From contig NZ_CBDDJZ010000001.1 of assembly GCF_965229915.1 (NCBI RefSeq), forward strand, positions 2,232,001 to 2,296,000: a DNA stretch of 64,000 nucleotides, read 5' to 3'. The translations under genes and the position numbers were made by a program. Positions 43,049 through 52,272 of the stretch are shown here, piece after piece; the first letter of the stretch is position 1; every line of letters begins with the position of its first letter. Under the pieces are notes generated by a model. It did no database searches. It worked only from the letters and a program-made list of their open reading frames with translations, and was not told where the DNA came from. The DNA comes from Marinoscillum sp965229915 (lineage in GTDB: Bacteria > Bacteroidota > Bacteroidia > Cytophagales > Cyclobacteriaceae).

Positions 43049-44644
43049 TTAATATACAGGTTTTTTTGCCATCAATCCCAATGCCACTCCATTAGACCAT
43101 CCAAACCCGTCCTGTGTGGGGTACTCTCCGCCACCAGCTGTGAGCGTGGTGTCTACCACATTGTACTTTTCCATCATTTTGCCGGTATTGGTATACACCT
43201 TTTTGTTGACGGAAAGCCAGCGCTCGGCAATATCCGTGGCAAGCTCTGCATTGTCATAGTGCTCCATACCTTTGATTCCGATCCATTGCAGCGGAGCCCA
43301 GCCATTTGGATAATCCCACTGCTGTCCCGATTCAATAGTAGTAGTAACCAGTCCTCCAGGCATCAGTAGATGTTCCTCAATGTAACTCATCGTTTGAATC
43401 CCCTGTTCCTCTGTGGCAATACGGAAATAAAGTGGATATGCTGTAGCCATGGTAACCTGATCTTCTAACCTATCTTCTGTCCACACATAATCAGTAAACG
43501 CTCCCTGGCCTTCATTCCAAAAGACCTGCTGTAGTGCTTCCTGACGGTCGGCTGCTTTTGCGGCAAACTCAGTGGCCTTATCCATGTCTCCTGTATGAGC
43601 ATACATCCTGGTGAGAATGATCTCTACACCATGCAGCAGGCAGTTTAGATCGACGGGAAGTATCTCCGTAGTGCGAATAGTAGCAAACTTATCCTTGTCT
43701 TCAAACCATCGGGTACTGTAGTCCCAGCCAGATTCTGCTCCGGCTCTCAGGTTTCTGTACAGCTGACTCTTTTCATCCGCACTAAGTCCTTCTGCTAATT
43801 CAAAATCTTCCTTGTGGGATTCTGGACGAGGGAAATCCAGAAAGTCATAGTATCTGTTGAGGATAAGCGTGTCGCCTAAAAGAACTGTTCTATTCACCGC
43901 TTGGTTAGTAGCATTGAGTTGGTCTGCGCCTTTCATCCAGAATTCATACTCTTTCTCAATCATCGGTAAGTACCGCACGGCATCATCCAAACTGGTGAGC
44001 TGAGCATATAGATTGACCATATGTGCAAAATAGGGCGGTTGACTTCTACCCAGGTAGTAGCTGCGGTTTCCATTAGGGATGAACCCAACTGAATCAATCA
44101 GGTAGGCAAAATTATCCACCATCAGTTTCACCAGGTCATCACGTCCAGACACTCCCAAGCCGATCATGGTGAAGTAGCTGTCCCAGTAATAAATCTCACG
44201 GAAACGACCACCTGGCACTACGTATTTGCCTGGCAGTGCTATCAGGGTGGAAGTCCCAGAAGTGTCACTGGCCTCACGCGTTAGGTTGACCCACATGTTG
44301 TCCAGGTGCTCTTCGAAAAACTCATTTTCTTCAACAGACTTTACTTTTGGGGCGATAGGTTCGTCAAAATTTGCCTTGACGAAACCGGCCAGATCAAAGT
44401 CAGGACTATTCTTTACCTGCTCGTATTCAGCGGCTATTTCATAGGGGTTTTTCCTGGGTGTGCAGTCTACAAAAGTCTTAGAGTCTGGAAATACCCCGGC
44501 GATTTGCACATCGTGAAACAAAGGACCCAAGGACTCCCAGGGCTCATAGAAACCTTCCTGCTCTGGTACCTCCTTCGATTTTGTACAAGAAAAAAATAGC
44601 AGTACCATGAGGCCTGCTATTTTGAGTAAGTTCGATGATTTCAT
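43049..44644 (-). CDS. treA: Trehalase, lipoprotein (GH37)
   Basis: 531 residues. Lipobox LFFSCTKS (Cys20), so it is anchored in the envelope facing the periplasm or outside. Both family signatures are present: PGGRFREIYYWDSYF (about 146-160) and QWDYPNGWAPLQW (about 439-451). Hydrolyses trehalose to two glucose molecules. A likely two-gene operon with the upstream haloperoxidase-like gene, 6 bases apart. Confidence 0.95.
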   Translation of the reverse strand: MKSSNLLKIAGLMVLLFFSCTKSKEVPEQEGFYEPWESLGPLFHDVQIAGVFPDSKTFVDCTPRKNPYEIAAEYEQVKNSPDFDLAGFVKANFDEPIAPKVKSVEENEFFEEHLDNMWVNLTREASDTSGTSTLIALPGKYVVPGGRFREIYYWDSYFTMIGLGVSGRDDLVKLMVDNFAYLIDSVGFIPNGNRSYYLGRSQPPYFAHMVNLYAQLTSLDDAVRYLPMIEKEYEFWMKGADQLNATNQAVNRTVLLGDTLILNRYYDFLDFPRPESHKEDFELAEGLSADEKSQLYRNLRAGAESGWDYSTRWFEDKDKFATIRTTEILPVDLNCLLHGVEIILTRMYAHTGDMDKATEFAAKAADRQEALQQVFWNEGQGAFTDYVWTEDRLEDQVTMATAYPLYFRIATEEQGIQTMSYIEEHLLMPGGLVTTTIESGQQWDYPNGWAPLQWIGIKGMEHYDNAELATDIAERWLSVNKKVYTNTGKMMEKYNVVDTTLTAGGGEYPTQDGFGWSNGVALGLMAKKPVY

Positions 44645-44650
44645 GGGTTA

Positions 44651-45994
44651 TTAGTTAGTTGCTATTGCCTGATTCTTTCTGGTTTGAACGTTGCTCACTA
44701 CCCAATCCCCCACTTTTTCTCCTTGTTCTACACCGTTTTTGATTGCCATCATGTAATGGATTCCTCCATATAAGCGACTGATGGCAGCCTCTTCGCTAGC
44801 CTGCAAAAATGAATCAAACTCCCTGGTGGGCAGTCCATATTCATTTTCTGTGGTATCTGTAAATGCAAAATTATCACCTAAATAATCTGTCAGTGTCACA
44901 GCCGCAGCTCTGGAAATCACACTATGTCCGCTGGTATACTCTGGAAAAGGTGGCGTCTGCAATAGTGGCACCCATTCTTCATCCATGTACTGATTGATCA
45001 AGGTCTCTGGACGCACCACAATGCTTCTCCACTTCTCGTCCCAGCAGCTAATAAATCCATCAAACAACGCGATGGATGTGCGCGTATAAGCCTCCACAGT
45101 TTCCGAAAAATCACTTCCTGCCGTTCTGGTAGCAATCGCCACAATCCCAATCCAGTGACCTCCCGGGGTTATCTTCTTAGTTGCAAACATGGCGTGTCCT
45201 CTATGGTGAGACACATACGGATTGCAATCCCAAAATTTTGCTATAGCCCGTTTGCCATCGTCCAGTCCTCCACCTTCTTCATATACCTGCACCAACTGCT
45301 TATAGAACTCGCTGTTCTCTTCCATGGTCAACTCCAGTGGAGGTGGCGGAGGAAACTGATTGGCAGAATCCAGGACCATCGGGCGAATCTTCATCCAGTG
45401 AGGCTCTATCCCTTCCATATAATCCGGTGGGGTCGGCTTCCAGAGAAACTTTTCATTTTGTACCGTGTACTTCGGAAACGTCCTGGTTTGCTTGTAATTA
45501 TCCTTATCTGCCCAGGCCAATACATGGTCGGCTACCAGCTCTCCATAAGCAATGGAGTTTTCCTTCACCTCTTCTGGAAGTCCACTTTCTTCCAGTCTGG
45601 TATACAATGCATTTCGATACTCCTCTATCTTGTCCTCTGAAAAGATCAAGGTCTGCCCAATTTTCATAAAGGCATGAAGACTAGCCAGGTTTGGCTCAAT
45701 CCGTTGGCCAGCTGGTGGTGCTGGTGGAGTGGCAAAGCCTGTCAGCTGACCACCCAGTGAAACCAGGGTATCTGGTTTGAAAGCTGCTTGAATCTCAAAT
45801 GCAGCAATGTTTGGGTAAACATAAACGCGACTAGCAACAGGTGGTGAAAAAATGTCGTAAACGATTACATCTGTCAATTGCTTAATTGTTCGCTGATAGG
45901 TCTCGGGATCATTCAAAATCGCCTTATGAGCGGTATTTTCCTTACATCCCCAAAAAGCAATTGCCACCAGTGCAATTAAAAAATACTTCTTCAT
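44651..45994 (-). CDS. Vanadium haloperoxidase/PAP2-like lipoprotein
   Basis: 447 residues with a lipobox (FWGCKEN, Cys17). The C-terminal PAP2/vanadium-haloperoxidase ligands are visible: RPETLINQY near 330, FPEYTSGHS near 355 with the acid-base His, and SRLYGGIHY near 415 with the vanadate- or phosphate-binding His. The all-helical N-terminal part is as in bacterial haloperoxidase homologues. It may be a phosphatase or a haloperoxidase. The motifs do not separate the two. Upstream of, and nearly touching, trehalase. Confidence 0.85.
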   Translation of the reverse strand: MKKYFLIALVAIAFWGCKENTAHKAILNDPETYQRTIKQLTDVIVYDIFSPPVASRVYVYPNIAAFEIQAAFKPDTLVSLGGQLTGFATPPAPPAGQRIEPNLASLHAFMKIGQTLIFSEDKIEEYRNALYTRLEESGLPEEVKENSIAYGELVADHVLAWADKDNYKQTRTFPKYTVQNEKFLWKPTPPDYMEGIEPHWMKIRPMVLDSANQFPPPPPLELTMEENSEFYKQLVQVYEEGGGLDDGKRAIAKFWDCNPYVSHHRGHAMFATKKITPGGHWIGIVAIATRTAGSDFSETVEAYTRTSIALFDGFISCWDEKWRSIVVRPETLINQYMDEEWVPLLQTPPFPEYTSGHSVISRAAAVTLTDYLGDNFAFTDTTENEYGLPTREFDSFLQASEEAAISRLYGGIHYMMAIKNGVEQGEKVGDWVVSNVQTRKNQAIATN

Positions 45995-46169
45995 ACATTC
46001 TCCTTGTTAGATGATTTTCGGGTAAAGTTAACCAACCACAGGAACAAATGTCAATCTCAATAAATTCCTAAAAAATACCTCTTTTGTGCAATTAGATTAC
46101 CCCTTTTCTGGTATTTACATTGGTAAGAACCCGTCATACCTTTACCCTATCAATTAAACTTTTAGCATC

Positions 46170-46250
46170 ATGTTAGTCACTATTATAGGATTCATTCTTT
46201 TAGGAACTATTTCGCTTCTAGACAAATATTGGTTGAGTACGCATTCATAA
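46170..46250 (+). CDS. Putative 26-residue membrane peptide
   Basis: An ATG-to-TAA frame coding one hydrophobic helix (MLVTIIGFILLGTISLLDKY) and a short polar tail. It has its own leader and is followed 18 bases later by a long hairpin. Size and pattern are like known single-helix small proteins, but a chance frame in AT-rich DNA is possible. The rest of the 365-bp space between the haloperoxidase-like gene and pruA shows only the hairpin. Confidence 0.4.
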   Translation: MLVTIIGFILLGTISLLDKYWLSTHS

Positions 46251-46268
46251 GCTATCCCATATATCACG

Positions 46269-46335
46269 AAAAGCCATCGGCTGGTCACCTCTTCATACTA
46301 ATTAGCATTTTGTTTCGACCGGTCCGATGGCTTTT
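46269..46335. terminator. Long stem-loop between the small peptide and pruA
   Basis: Twelve-base arms AAAAGCCATCGG (46269-46280) and CCGATGGCTTTT (46324-46335), with an inner GGTC/GACC pair and a 43-base interior. T-rich on both exits. It serves as a bidirectional terminator for convergent genes. A small structured RNA is the other reading. Confidence 0.65.
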
Positions 46336-46360
46336 GTTATTCCTAACTATGGAATTAAGC

Positions 46361-47992
46361 TTATTCTTTATCTAAAAATGGATATCGATAATTTCTTGGA
46401 GGCACAAACGTCTCCTTAATTGTCCGAGCACTCACCCATCTCAACAAGTTCATACCAGCCCCGGCTTTATCATTGGTTCCTGAGCCTCTTGCTCCACCAA
46501 AAGGCTGCTGACCAACTACAGCCCCTGTAGGCTTATCGTTGATGTAAAAATTCCCAGCCGCATTTCTAAGTTTCCTTGCCGCAAGCTCTACTGCCTCACG
46601 ATCTTTGGAGAAGACCGCCCCGGTCAGCGCATAAGGTGAGGTTTCGTCCACCATTTGAAGTGTTGCCTCAAAATCCTTTGGCTCATATACATAGATGGTC
46701 AACACCGGACCAAAGATCTCTTCACACATGGTAGTATACTTGGGATCTTTTGCCAAAAGAACTGTCGGCTCAATAAAATATCCAACAGAATCGTCATAAT
46801 CACCACCGAACAGCACTTCTACGTCGCTATCCTTCTTGGCTTGCTCTATGTAAGCCGTGATTTTATCGAACGCCTTTTTATCAATGACCGCATTCACGAA
46901 ATTGGAAAAGTCTTCAGGGCTACCCATGCTGATCTCTTTGAGTGCTGCTTCCATATGATTCTTCACATCTTTCCAGATATTGGAAGGAATGTATGCTCTG
47001 GAGGCGGCACTACACTTTTGCCCCTGGAATTCAAAAGCTCCTCGAATAAGACCTGTGGCTACTTCCTGTGGATTAGCAGACTCATGCGCTACCACAAAGT
47101 CTTTACCGCCAGTTTCCCCTACGATTCTCGGATAAGCTTTGTACAGGTCTATGTTTTGGCCGATGGTTTTCCAGAGATGTTTGAAAACACCGGTACTTCC
47201 AGTAAAATGCAGGCCCGCAAAATCCGGATGTTTGAACACTACATCCCCAGCTACTGGACCATCTACGTAAATCAAGTTGATCACACCATCAGGCAAACCA
47301 GCTTCCTGAAATACTTCCATAATGACCTGTGCTGAATAGATCTGCGTATAATTTGGTTTCCAAACCACCGTATTACCCATTAGGGCTGGAGCTGCAGGTA
47401 AATTACCGGCAATAGCTGTGAAGTTGAATGGAGTGATTGCAAATACAAATCCTTCGAGCGGACGGTATTCCATGCGGTTCCAAACGCCTGGAGACGACTC
47501 TGGCTGATCCATGTAGATATCCTGCATGTAGGATGCATTGAACCTTAGAAAGTCAATAAGCTCACAAGCCGCATCTATCTCTGCCTGGAAGGCATTTTTG
47601 GACTGAGCGAGCATGGTAGCGGCGTTAATCTTTGCCCGGTATGGACCAGCGATCAGGTCTGCAGCTTTCAAAAAAATACTTGCTCTGTGCTCCCAGGCCA
47701 TGTCTTCCCAGGCTTGCTTCGCATTCATAGCGGCATCAATGGCCTGCCGCACATGAGATGCATCTCCTTCATGAAAATGTCCCAACAAGTGTTGGTGATC
47801 ATATGGAGGAGACATGGGTATTTTGTTTCCTGTGCGTACTTCCTTACCACCAATGTACATCGGGATGTCCTTCTCCTCTTTGCGAGCTTCAGCAACCGCC
47901 GCCTTCAGAGCTTTTCTTTCTGATGTACCCGGTGCATAGGTCAACACCGGCTCATTGGATGGTGCCGGAATATAGTAATTTCCTTTAGGCAT
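46361..47992 (-). CDS. pruA: L-glutamate gamma-semialdehyde dehydrogenase
   Basis: 543 residues, aldehyde dehydrogenase superfamily, second step of proline breakdown (pyrroline-5-carboxylate to glutamate, NAD-dependent). Marks are GFVFAITPFNFTAIAGNLPAAPALMGNTVVWKP (about 180-215), catalytic Glu in VGETGGKDF, catalytic Cys in FQGQKCSAASR, and INDKPTGAVVGQQPFGGARGSGTNDKAG near the end. The length fits the stand-alone P5C dehydrogenase type. No proline dehydrogenase gene adjoins it. Confidence 0.94.
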   Translation of the reverse strand: MPKGNYYIPAPSNEPVLTYAPGTSERKALKAAVAEARKEEKDIPMYIGGKEVRTGNKIPMSPPYDHQHLLGHFHEGDASHVRQAIDAAMNAKQAWEDMAWEHRASIFLKAADLIAGPYRAKINAATMLAQSKNAFQAEIDAACELIDFLRFNASYMQDIYMDQPESSPGVWNRMEYRPLEGFVFAITPFNFTAIAGNLPAAPALMGNTVVWKPNYTQIYSAQVIMEVFQEAGLPDGVINLIYVDGPVAGDVVFKHPDFAGLHFTGSTGVFKHLWKTIGQNIDLYKAYPRIVGETGGKDFVVAHESANPQEVATGLIRGAFEFQGQKCSAASRAYIPSNIWKDVKNHMEAALKEISMGSPEDFSNFVNAVIDKKAFDKITAYIEQAKKDSDVEVLFGGDYDDSVGYFIEPTVLLAKDPKYTTMCEEIFGPVLTIYVYEPKDFEATLQMVDETSPYALTGAVFSKDREAVELAARKLRNAAGNFYINDKPTGAVVGQQPFGGARGSGTNDKAGAGMNLLRWVSARTIKETFVPPRNYRYPFLDKE

Positions 47993-48053
47993 ATTTTTCG
48001 TCGTTTATTTGTTTCTACTAGGCCAACAAAACTAAAAAAGCCATGGTTCTTTT

Positions 48054-48746
48054 TCAGAGCAAAGTCATTAATTCTGACAGACTTTTGATCTCCAGCTCAC
48101 ATTCAGACTTGATCCGACCGGTGGGATTGTAGAGCACAGGTGTGATTCCTGCATTGGTTGCTCCCTGAATATCCGTCTTAGGATTGTCACCAATCATCAA
48201 TACCGATTCTTTGGGAATGCCTAGTACCTGCAATGCATATTCAAATATTTCGGGGTTGGGTTTTTTCACACCGATAGTCTCAGAGGTAAACACATGATCA
48301 AAGTAACCATGGAGCCCGCAGGCTTTTAACTTGACCTCCTGCACGTCATCAAAACCATTCGTAATGATGCTCATCGGATATTTCTTCTTCAGGTAATCCA
48401 GGGTCATTTTGGTTCCTGGCATCACTCCTGGTTGTCTGGGGCAATTGGTTAGAAAATAATCGCTCATCTCCAGTGCTCGGGAATGATCAGCCCCACCGCA
48501 ATTACTCAATACCATTTTGAATCGATCATTGCGAATCACTTCTTTGGTGATCCTACCCTGGTTGTAATCGTGCCAAAGACCGTCATTAGTTTTGAAATAG
48601 ATCTCCAGGAAGCGATCAGGACCATGTTTGATCTGGCTGTTCAGTTCAAACTCATGATACAGTGCCGTTAATACTTTACGGGCGTTGGTATCATAGTCCC
48701 ATAATGTATGATCCAGATCGAAGAATAAGTATGAAAATTGTTTCAA
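48054..48746 (-). CDS. yjjG: HAD-superfamily phosphatase, YjjG type
   Basis: 230 residues with a TTG start overlapping the ArsR stop by 4 bases. Motif I FFDLDHTLWDYDTNA, motif II SIITNGF, the Lys in GVKKPNPEIFEYAL and motif IV MIGDNPKTDIQGA are complete. YjjG-type enzymes dephosphorylate nucleotides, including unusual pyrimidines, as house-cleaning phosphatases. Co-transcribed with arsR-like regulator. Confidence 0.88.
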   Translation of the reverse strand: MKQFSYLFFDLDHTLWDYDTNARKVLTALYHEFELNSQIKHGPDRFLEIYFKTNDGLWHDYNQGRITKEVIRNDRFKMVLSNCGGADHSRALEMSDYFLTNCPRQPGVMPGTKMTLDYLKKKYPMSIITNGFDDVQEVKLKACGLHGYFDHVFTSETIGVKKPNPEIFEYALQVLGIPKESVLMIGDNPKTDIQGATNAGITPVLYNPTGRIKSECELEIKSLSELMTLL

Positions 48747-49126
48747 GATCGATATCCTTTTGCAGCCAGCTTATTGGCAGCTAGTTCTCGATTGGAGTTC
48801 ATGACATTACAGATTTGTTGATCTTTTTGGAGTTGTACATCCTTATTGAGAAACTCAAAAATCTGAGCTACCATATCATACACCTCATCTTTGATGCTAT
48901 AAAAGATCCACTGATCCTTCTTGGTGGCGTTGACCAACCCAGAATTCTTTAGATAAGTGATATGGCGTGAAGTTTTTGTCTGGGTATAGTCCAGAATAGC
49001 TTCCAGGTCTGATACCGCTAACTCATCATTTTTGTATAATAAATGTATGATCCGTACCCTTGACTCATCGCCGAAGGATTTGAAGATTTGAGTTCCATAG
49101 GTTAAACTAAAGTTCTTAAGACGCAT
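48743..49126 (-). CDS. ArsR-family transcription regulator
   Basis: 127 residues with a winged-helix HTH (FGDESRVRIIHLLYKNDELAVSDLEAILDYTQTKTSRHITYLKNSGLV). No CxC or CxxC metal motif is present in the helix usually used by ArsR or CadC. The single Cys is in QQICNVM near the end, so a metal role is doubtful. It may repress its own operon with yjjG and possibly the divergent gene. Confidence 0.88.
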   Translation of the reverse strand: MRLKNFSLTYGTQIFKSFGDESRVRIIHLLYKNDELAVSDLEAILDYTQTKTSRHITYLKNSGLVNATKKDQWIFYSIKDEVYDMVAQIFEFLNKDVQLQKDQQICNVMNSNRELAANKLAAKGYRS

Positions 49127-49177
49127 AGTTCCAAATTGGCTAGTCCTTTTTCGTGATTACCTTTGATCTTAATACAG

Positions 49178-49191
49178 ACGTTAAAAAACGT
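49178..49191. promoter_or_regulatory. Palindrome between arsR-like and divergent gene
   Basis: ACGTT-AAAA-AACGT, a 14-bp palindrome centred in the 134-bp divergent region. A candidate operator for the ArsR-like protein. By eye only. Confidence 0.35.
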
Positions 49192-49260
49192 TAGGAGGTC
49201 TAATTTATGAAAACTTTTTACGTTTATTGCGTCTTATTGTAATACAGGAGCAATATCATC

Positions 49261-49884
49261 TTGATTAGAACAATACTATATATAAGTCTTATCCTTTTTG
49301 GACTAGCTGCCAATGCGCAGGAATTTACAACCTCCAATGGCAAGCGAATCGTCCAGCTCACTGGAGTTATTTTCACCCCTGATAGTTCGTCGGTGATTCC
49401 CGGTGTACACGTCTACGTGCCCAAGGCAGGTCGTGGTACCACCACCAATCCCTATGGCTATTTTTCTATGCCAGTACTAGAAGGAGATAGCGTGATTTTC
49501 AGTTCTGTTGGCTTCAAAAGGCAGTATTACATCGTGCCGGAGCACAAGGACGACAACAGCCTGAAACTAATATTCACGATGGAAGAAGACGTCACTTTAC
49601 TTAGTGAAGTGGAGGTATTTCCCTATCCAACCGAAGAGATGTTCAAAGCGGCCATTCTGTCCATGGAGCTACCCAATCAAAGAAACTACAACAACCTGAA
49701 CGAATGGATCAGCGCGGACTATATGAAAAGTTCGTACATGCCCATGACTCCTGATGTGGCCAAACGCAAATACTATGAACAAATGCAAGGCCGTCAGTAT
49801 CAGGATAATTACATGCTGCCTGCCAATAACCTCCTTAACCCCTATTCATGGGCTAGTTTCATTAGAAGTCTGAAAAAGAAATAA
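49261..49884 (+). CDS. Exported protein with carboxypeptidase-regulatory-like domain
   Basis: 207 residues with a TTG start, preceded at 12 bases by an AGGAG-like site, unusual for this genome. Signal peptide ending ANAQ. A beta-sandwich domain (about 33-115: LTGVIFTPDSSSVIPGVHVYVP, TTNPYGYFSMPVLEGDSVIFSSVGF) is like the N-terminal domain of SusC proteins. The C-terminal part of about 90 residues is polar, rich in Tyr, Asn and Met, and of unknown fold. A stand-alone regulatory domain, perhaps part of surface assembly. Function unknown. Confidence 0.72.
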   Translation: MIRTILYISLILFGLAANAQEFTTSNGKRIVQLTGVIFTPDSSSVIPGVHVYVPKAGRGTTTNPYGYFSMPVLEGDSVIFSSVGFKRQYYIVPEHKDDNSLKLIFTMEEDVTLLSEVEVFPYPTEEMFKAAILSMELPNQRNYNNLNEWISADYMKSSYMPMTPDVAKRKYYEQMQGRQYQDNYMLPANNLLNPYSWASFIRSLKKK

Positions 49885-49885
49885 A

Positions 49886-49913
49886 AAAACCCTGACAGTG
49901 GTATCAGGGTTTT
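49886..49913. terminator. Bidirectional terminator
   Basis: Ten-base arms AAAACCCTGA / TCAGGGTTTT with an 8-base loop, between the convergent ends of the regulatory-like protein gene and the dipeptidase gene. Confidence 0.9.
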
Positions 49914-49941
49914 CTGGTATTTATCTCGTGTGCCGGGGGAT

Positions 49942-51204
49942 TTAAGACCCTTGCAGTTTCTCTGCTGTGGCAATTACCTCATTCCACACTCTAAAGGTAT
50001 TCTTGTAGCAGATTTTCTCGATATCCTCTTCAGTATATCCTCTTTTCAACAACTCAGCAATGACATTCGGGTACATAGACACATCTTTAAGTCCTACAGG
50101 AAGGCTGTTACCTACACCGTCAAAGTCCGAACCGAACCCTACATAGTCAATACCAGCCAGCTCTACCACCCTGTCGATGTGATCTGCCACGATCGGCACG
50201 TCAGCAAATACGTTGTTGTCCGCAGCAAACTTTTCAGCGTAAGCCTGATAAGCTGAATCTCTTCTAGACAGTCCGGTTTCTGCCCGGTAGTTGGTCATTA
50301 CTGAATCCATCAAGTCAAACTTATCTCTAGACGCTTTAGACAAAAATGTGGAGCCAAAATTGATGTGAATAACACCGCCATCAGCTGCCAAATCCTTGAT
50401 CATCTGATCAGACATATTTCTCTGGAAACCAGGAGTGAAGTGTCTGCATGAGGAGTGAGAGGCAATCACCGGTGCTTCGCTCAGTCGAATGGCGTCATAG
50501 AACGCACTGTCTGTCACGTGTGAGATATCGACCATGATACCGTACTTATTCATCTCAGCGATTACCTTTTCACCAAATGGGCTGACACCATTCCAGGTAT
50601 AGGTGGTATCGTAAGAAGAGTCACTGATCTGGTTGTCTTTTGAGTGAGTCAAAGTAATGTATCGGATACCTCGCTCAAAAAAGTATTTTACATTGGCCAG
50701 ATCGTCTTCAATAGGAGCACCGTTTTCCATCCCCATAGGAAGAGAAATCAGCCCCTTCTCGAAATTGGCCTTGATTTCATCTGGTGTGTTGGCAGGCGCA
50801 AATTTATCTGGAAAGGTGGTAGTCACATCCATAGTCATGGTGATCAATGAATCTGCAAACTCCTTAGCACCTCCATCAAAATAATATGACGAAGGAATAT
50901 AGATGGACATAAATGGAGCATCCAGGCCTCCCGCCTTTGCTTTAGGATAATCGAAATTTCCTTCGGTCTCAATAGAAACATCTTCCACCTGCTTCTTCAG
51001 CATGAATCCTTTAACCTCCATTCGATAAGGTAGATCTACGTGACCGTCCACGATGATAAACTTGTCTGCCAGTTCCTTGGCGTATGCATTGAGTTCATCC
51101 TCGGTCATGGTGGAGACATCCTTTTTTTCTTTGGGAGTCTCCTTCGGTGTGGTACAGGCCACAAGCAAAGCAAGGGCCAGGCAAAAACTTAACGTTTTGT
51201 ACAT
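49942..51204 (-). CDS. Membrane dipeptidase (M19), lipoprotein
   Basis: 420 residues with a lipobox (LLVACTTP, Cys17). The M19 zinc ligands are visible: DGHVDLP with His55 and Asp57, Glu in GMENGAPI, His in SHSSCRHFTPG. GSDFDGVG comes near the end. Hydrolyses dipeptides (renal-dipeptidase family) at the cell envelope. The sequence at 51030-51100 carries a Lys/Glu-rich spacer after the lipid anchor. Confidence 0.93.
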   Translation of the reverse strand: MYKTLSFCLALALLVACTTPKETPKEKKDVSTMTEDELNAYAKELADKFIIVDGHVDLPYRMEVKGFMLKKQVEDVSIETEGNFDYPKAKAGGLDAPFMSIYIPSSYYFDGGAKEFADSLITMTMDVTTTFPDKFAPANTPDEIKANFEKGLISLPMGMENGAPIEDDLANVKYFFERGIRYITLTHSKDNQISDSSYDTTYTWNGVSPFGEKVIAEMNKYGIMVDISHVTDSAFYDAIRLSEAPVIASHSSCRHFTPGFQRNMSDQMIKDLAADGGVIHINFGSTFLSKASRDKFDLMDSVMTNYRAETGLSRRDSAYQAYAEKFAADNNVFADVPIVADHIDRVVELAGIDYVGFGSDFDGVGNSLPVGLKDVSMYPNVIAELLKRGYTEEDIEKICYKNTFRVWNEVIATAEKLQGS

Positions 51205-51227
51205 AATGATATGGTTACTGATTTTGG

Positions 51228-52157
51228 TTATTGTTCTATTTTAAGATCAAAAGTGATCAAGCGCTCCTTTCTCTTGTCCCCTACAATACTAGTGATGTGC
51301 ATCAAGGCAAGTTTACTCCCTTTGGCGGCATCCAATTTCAGAGCGATTACCGCCCCTTGGTACAGGCCAGTCACTACACTGCTAGAAGTCCCTTCAAAAA
51401 AATCGGCCATTTGTGCGGCTGTGACAATCTCGTCAAACTTCACCGCACCAGTATCCAGCTCAATCATTCGAGTACTGTTGATCTCTAGAAAAGGCCAGGA
51501 AAAATTAACATTGTGATTCCAGATGCTATCTGCATTCACATCATTGGGTGAGTGAAGCAAATAGCCCGCTGCTGCATCATAGGCAAAAATGATGTCTACC
51601 CCTTTCTGATTATCTGTATTGCTTTTCACATTGATCGGAAAGTAGAGCGTGTCCGAGGATACATCGTATAAATTGCCGTAGGTCAGCTGATTATACGGTG
51701 ATGCCACCTTACCCTGCCTTTGAACAATTGGAGATTCATTTACCTGAAGGCTAAAAACCTCCTCATCCTTGACTCCAAGTGTGTCGGTGAGAACAAAGGA
51801 GAAAGTGATCGTCTTTCCAGCCATGGTAAAGTCTACCGGAAACTGAAAAGTGGACATGATATAACTGGTGGTGATTGTATCTGGCTCGAAGATATCAATT
51901 GTTGTGGAAGCGTCATCGACAGTGTATTCAGCACGAAAAGAGCTAATACCTGCTGGAGCAGTCATGCTCGCATTGAACCTGACCACTGTATTGAGATCTA
52001 CTGTCAACTCCCCAGGATTATCCAGACTATCTACCAAGACTGTTAGAGTTGGGTCTTCCGGAATTGGGTCTTCACTGGATCCCTCATCTTTTTTACACCC
52101 AGTGATCAGCAAGAAAATGACCAGCAGACTGGCCAGAAAGGAACTGGTAGTATTCAT
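51228..52157 (-). CDS. Lipoprotein, paralogue of the one at 53285
   Basis: 309 residues with a lipobox (LITGCKKD). A Pro/Asp-rich spacer and an Ig-like first domain lead to GKTITFSFVLTDTLGVKDEEVFSLQVNESPIV (about 115-145), similar in sequence and position to the second lipoprotein's GGKTVTIDFEV ... YNPIV. The ending, (L)ITFDLKIEQ, is also shared. The C-terminal domain with FAYDAAAGYLLHSPND is unknown. The two paralogues lie on either side of a secreted tail-like protein. Family not recognised. Confidence 0.75.
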   Translation of the reverse strand: MNTTSSFLASLLVIFLLITGCKKDEGSSEDPIPEDPTLTVLVDSLDNPGELTVDLNTVVRFNASMTAPAGISSFRAEYTVDDASTTIDIFEPDTITTSYIMSTFQFPVDFTMAGKTITFSFVLTDTLGVKDEEVFSLQVNESPIVQRQGKVASPYNQLTYGNLYDVSSDTLYFPINVKSNTDNQKGVDIIFAYDAAAGYLLHSPNDVNADSIWNHNVNFSWPFLEINSTRMIELDTGAVKFDEIVTAAQMADFFEGTSSSVVTGLYQGAVIALKLDAAKGSKLALMHITSIVGDKRKERLITFDLKIEQ

Positions 52158-52218
52158 TGACTGAAGTTTAAGGAATTAAAAGTACATACAGTGGAGGGGA
52201 AATAAAAAAAGTGACTTA

Positions 52219-52248
52219 TTGATATACAACTGATAATCACTAGATTTA
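52219..52248 (+). promoter_or_regulatory. Candidate promoter of the third tail-like gene
   Basis: TTG, 19 bases, then TAGATTTA (TAnnTTTG with one mismatch), 24 bases before the ATG. Confidence 0.4.
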
Positions 52249-52272
52249 AGTATCAGATAACCAACCTCAGCT

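Noticed and set aside
48743..49126. Arsenic- or metal-sensing ArsR
   Set aside because: No metal-binding Cys pair in the sensor helix and no metal-resistance genes adjoining.
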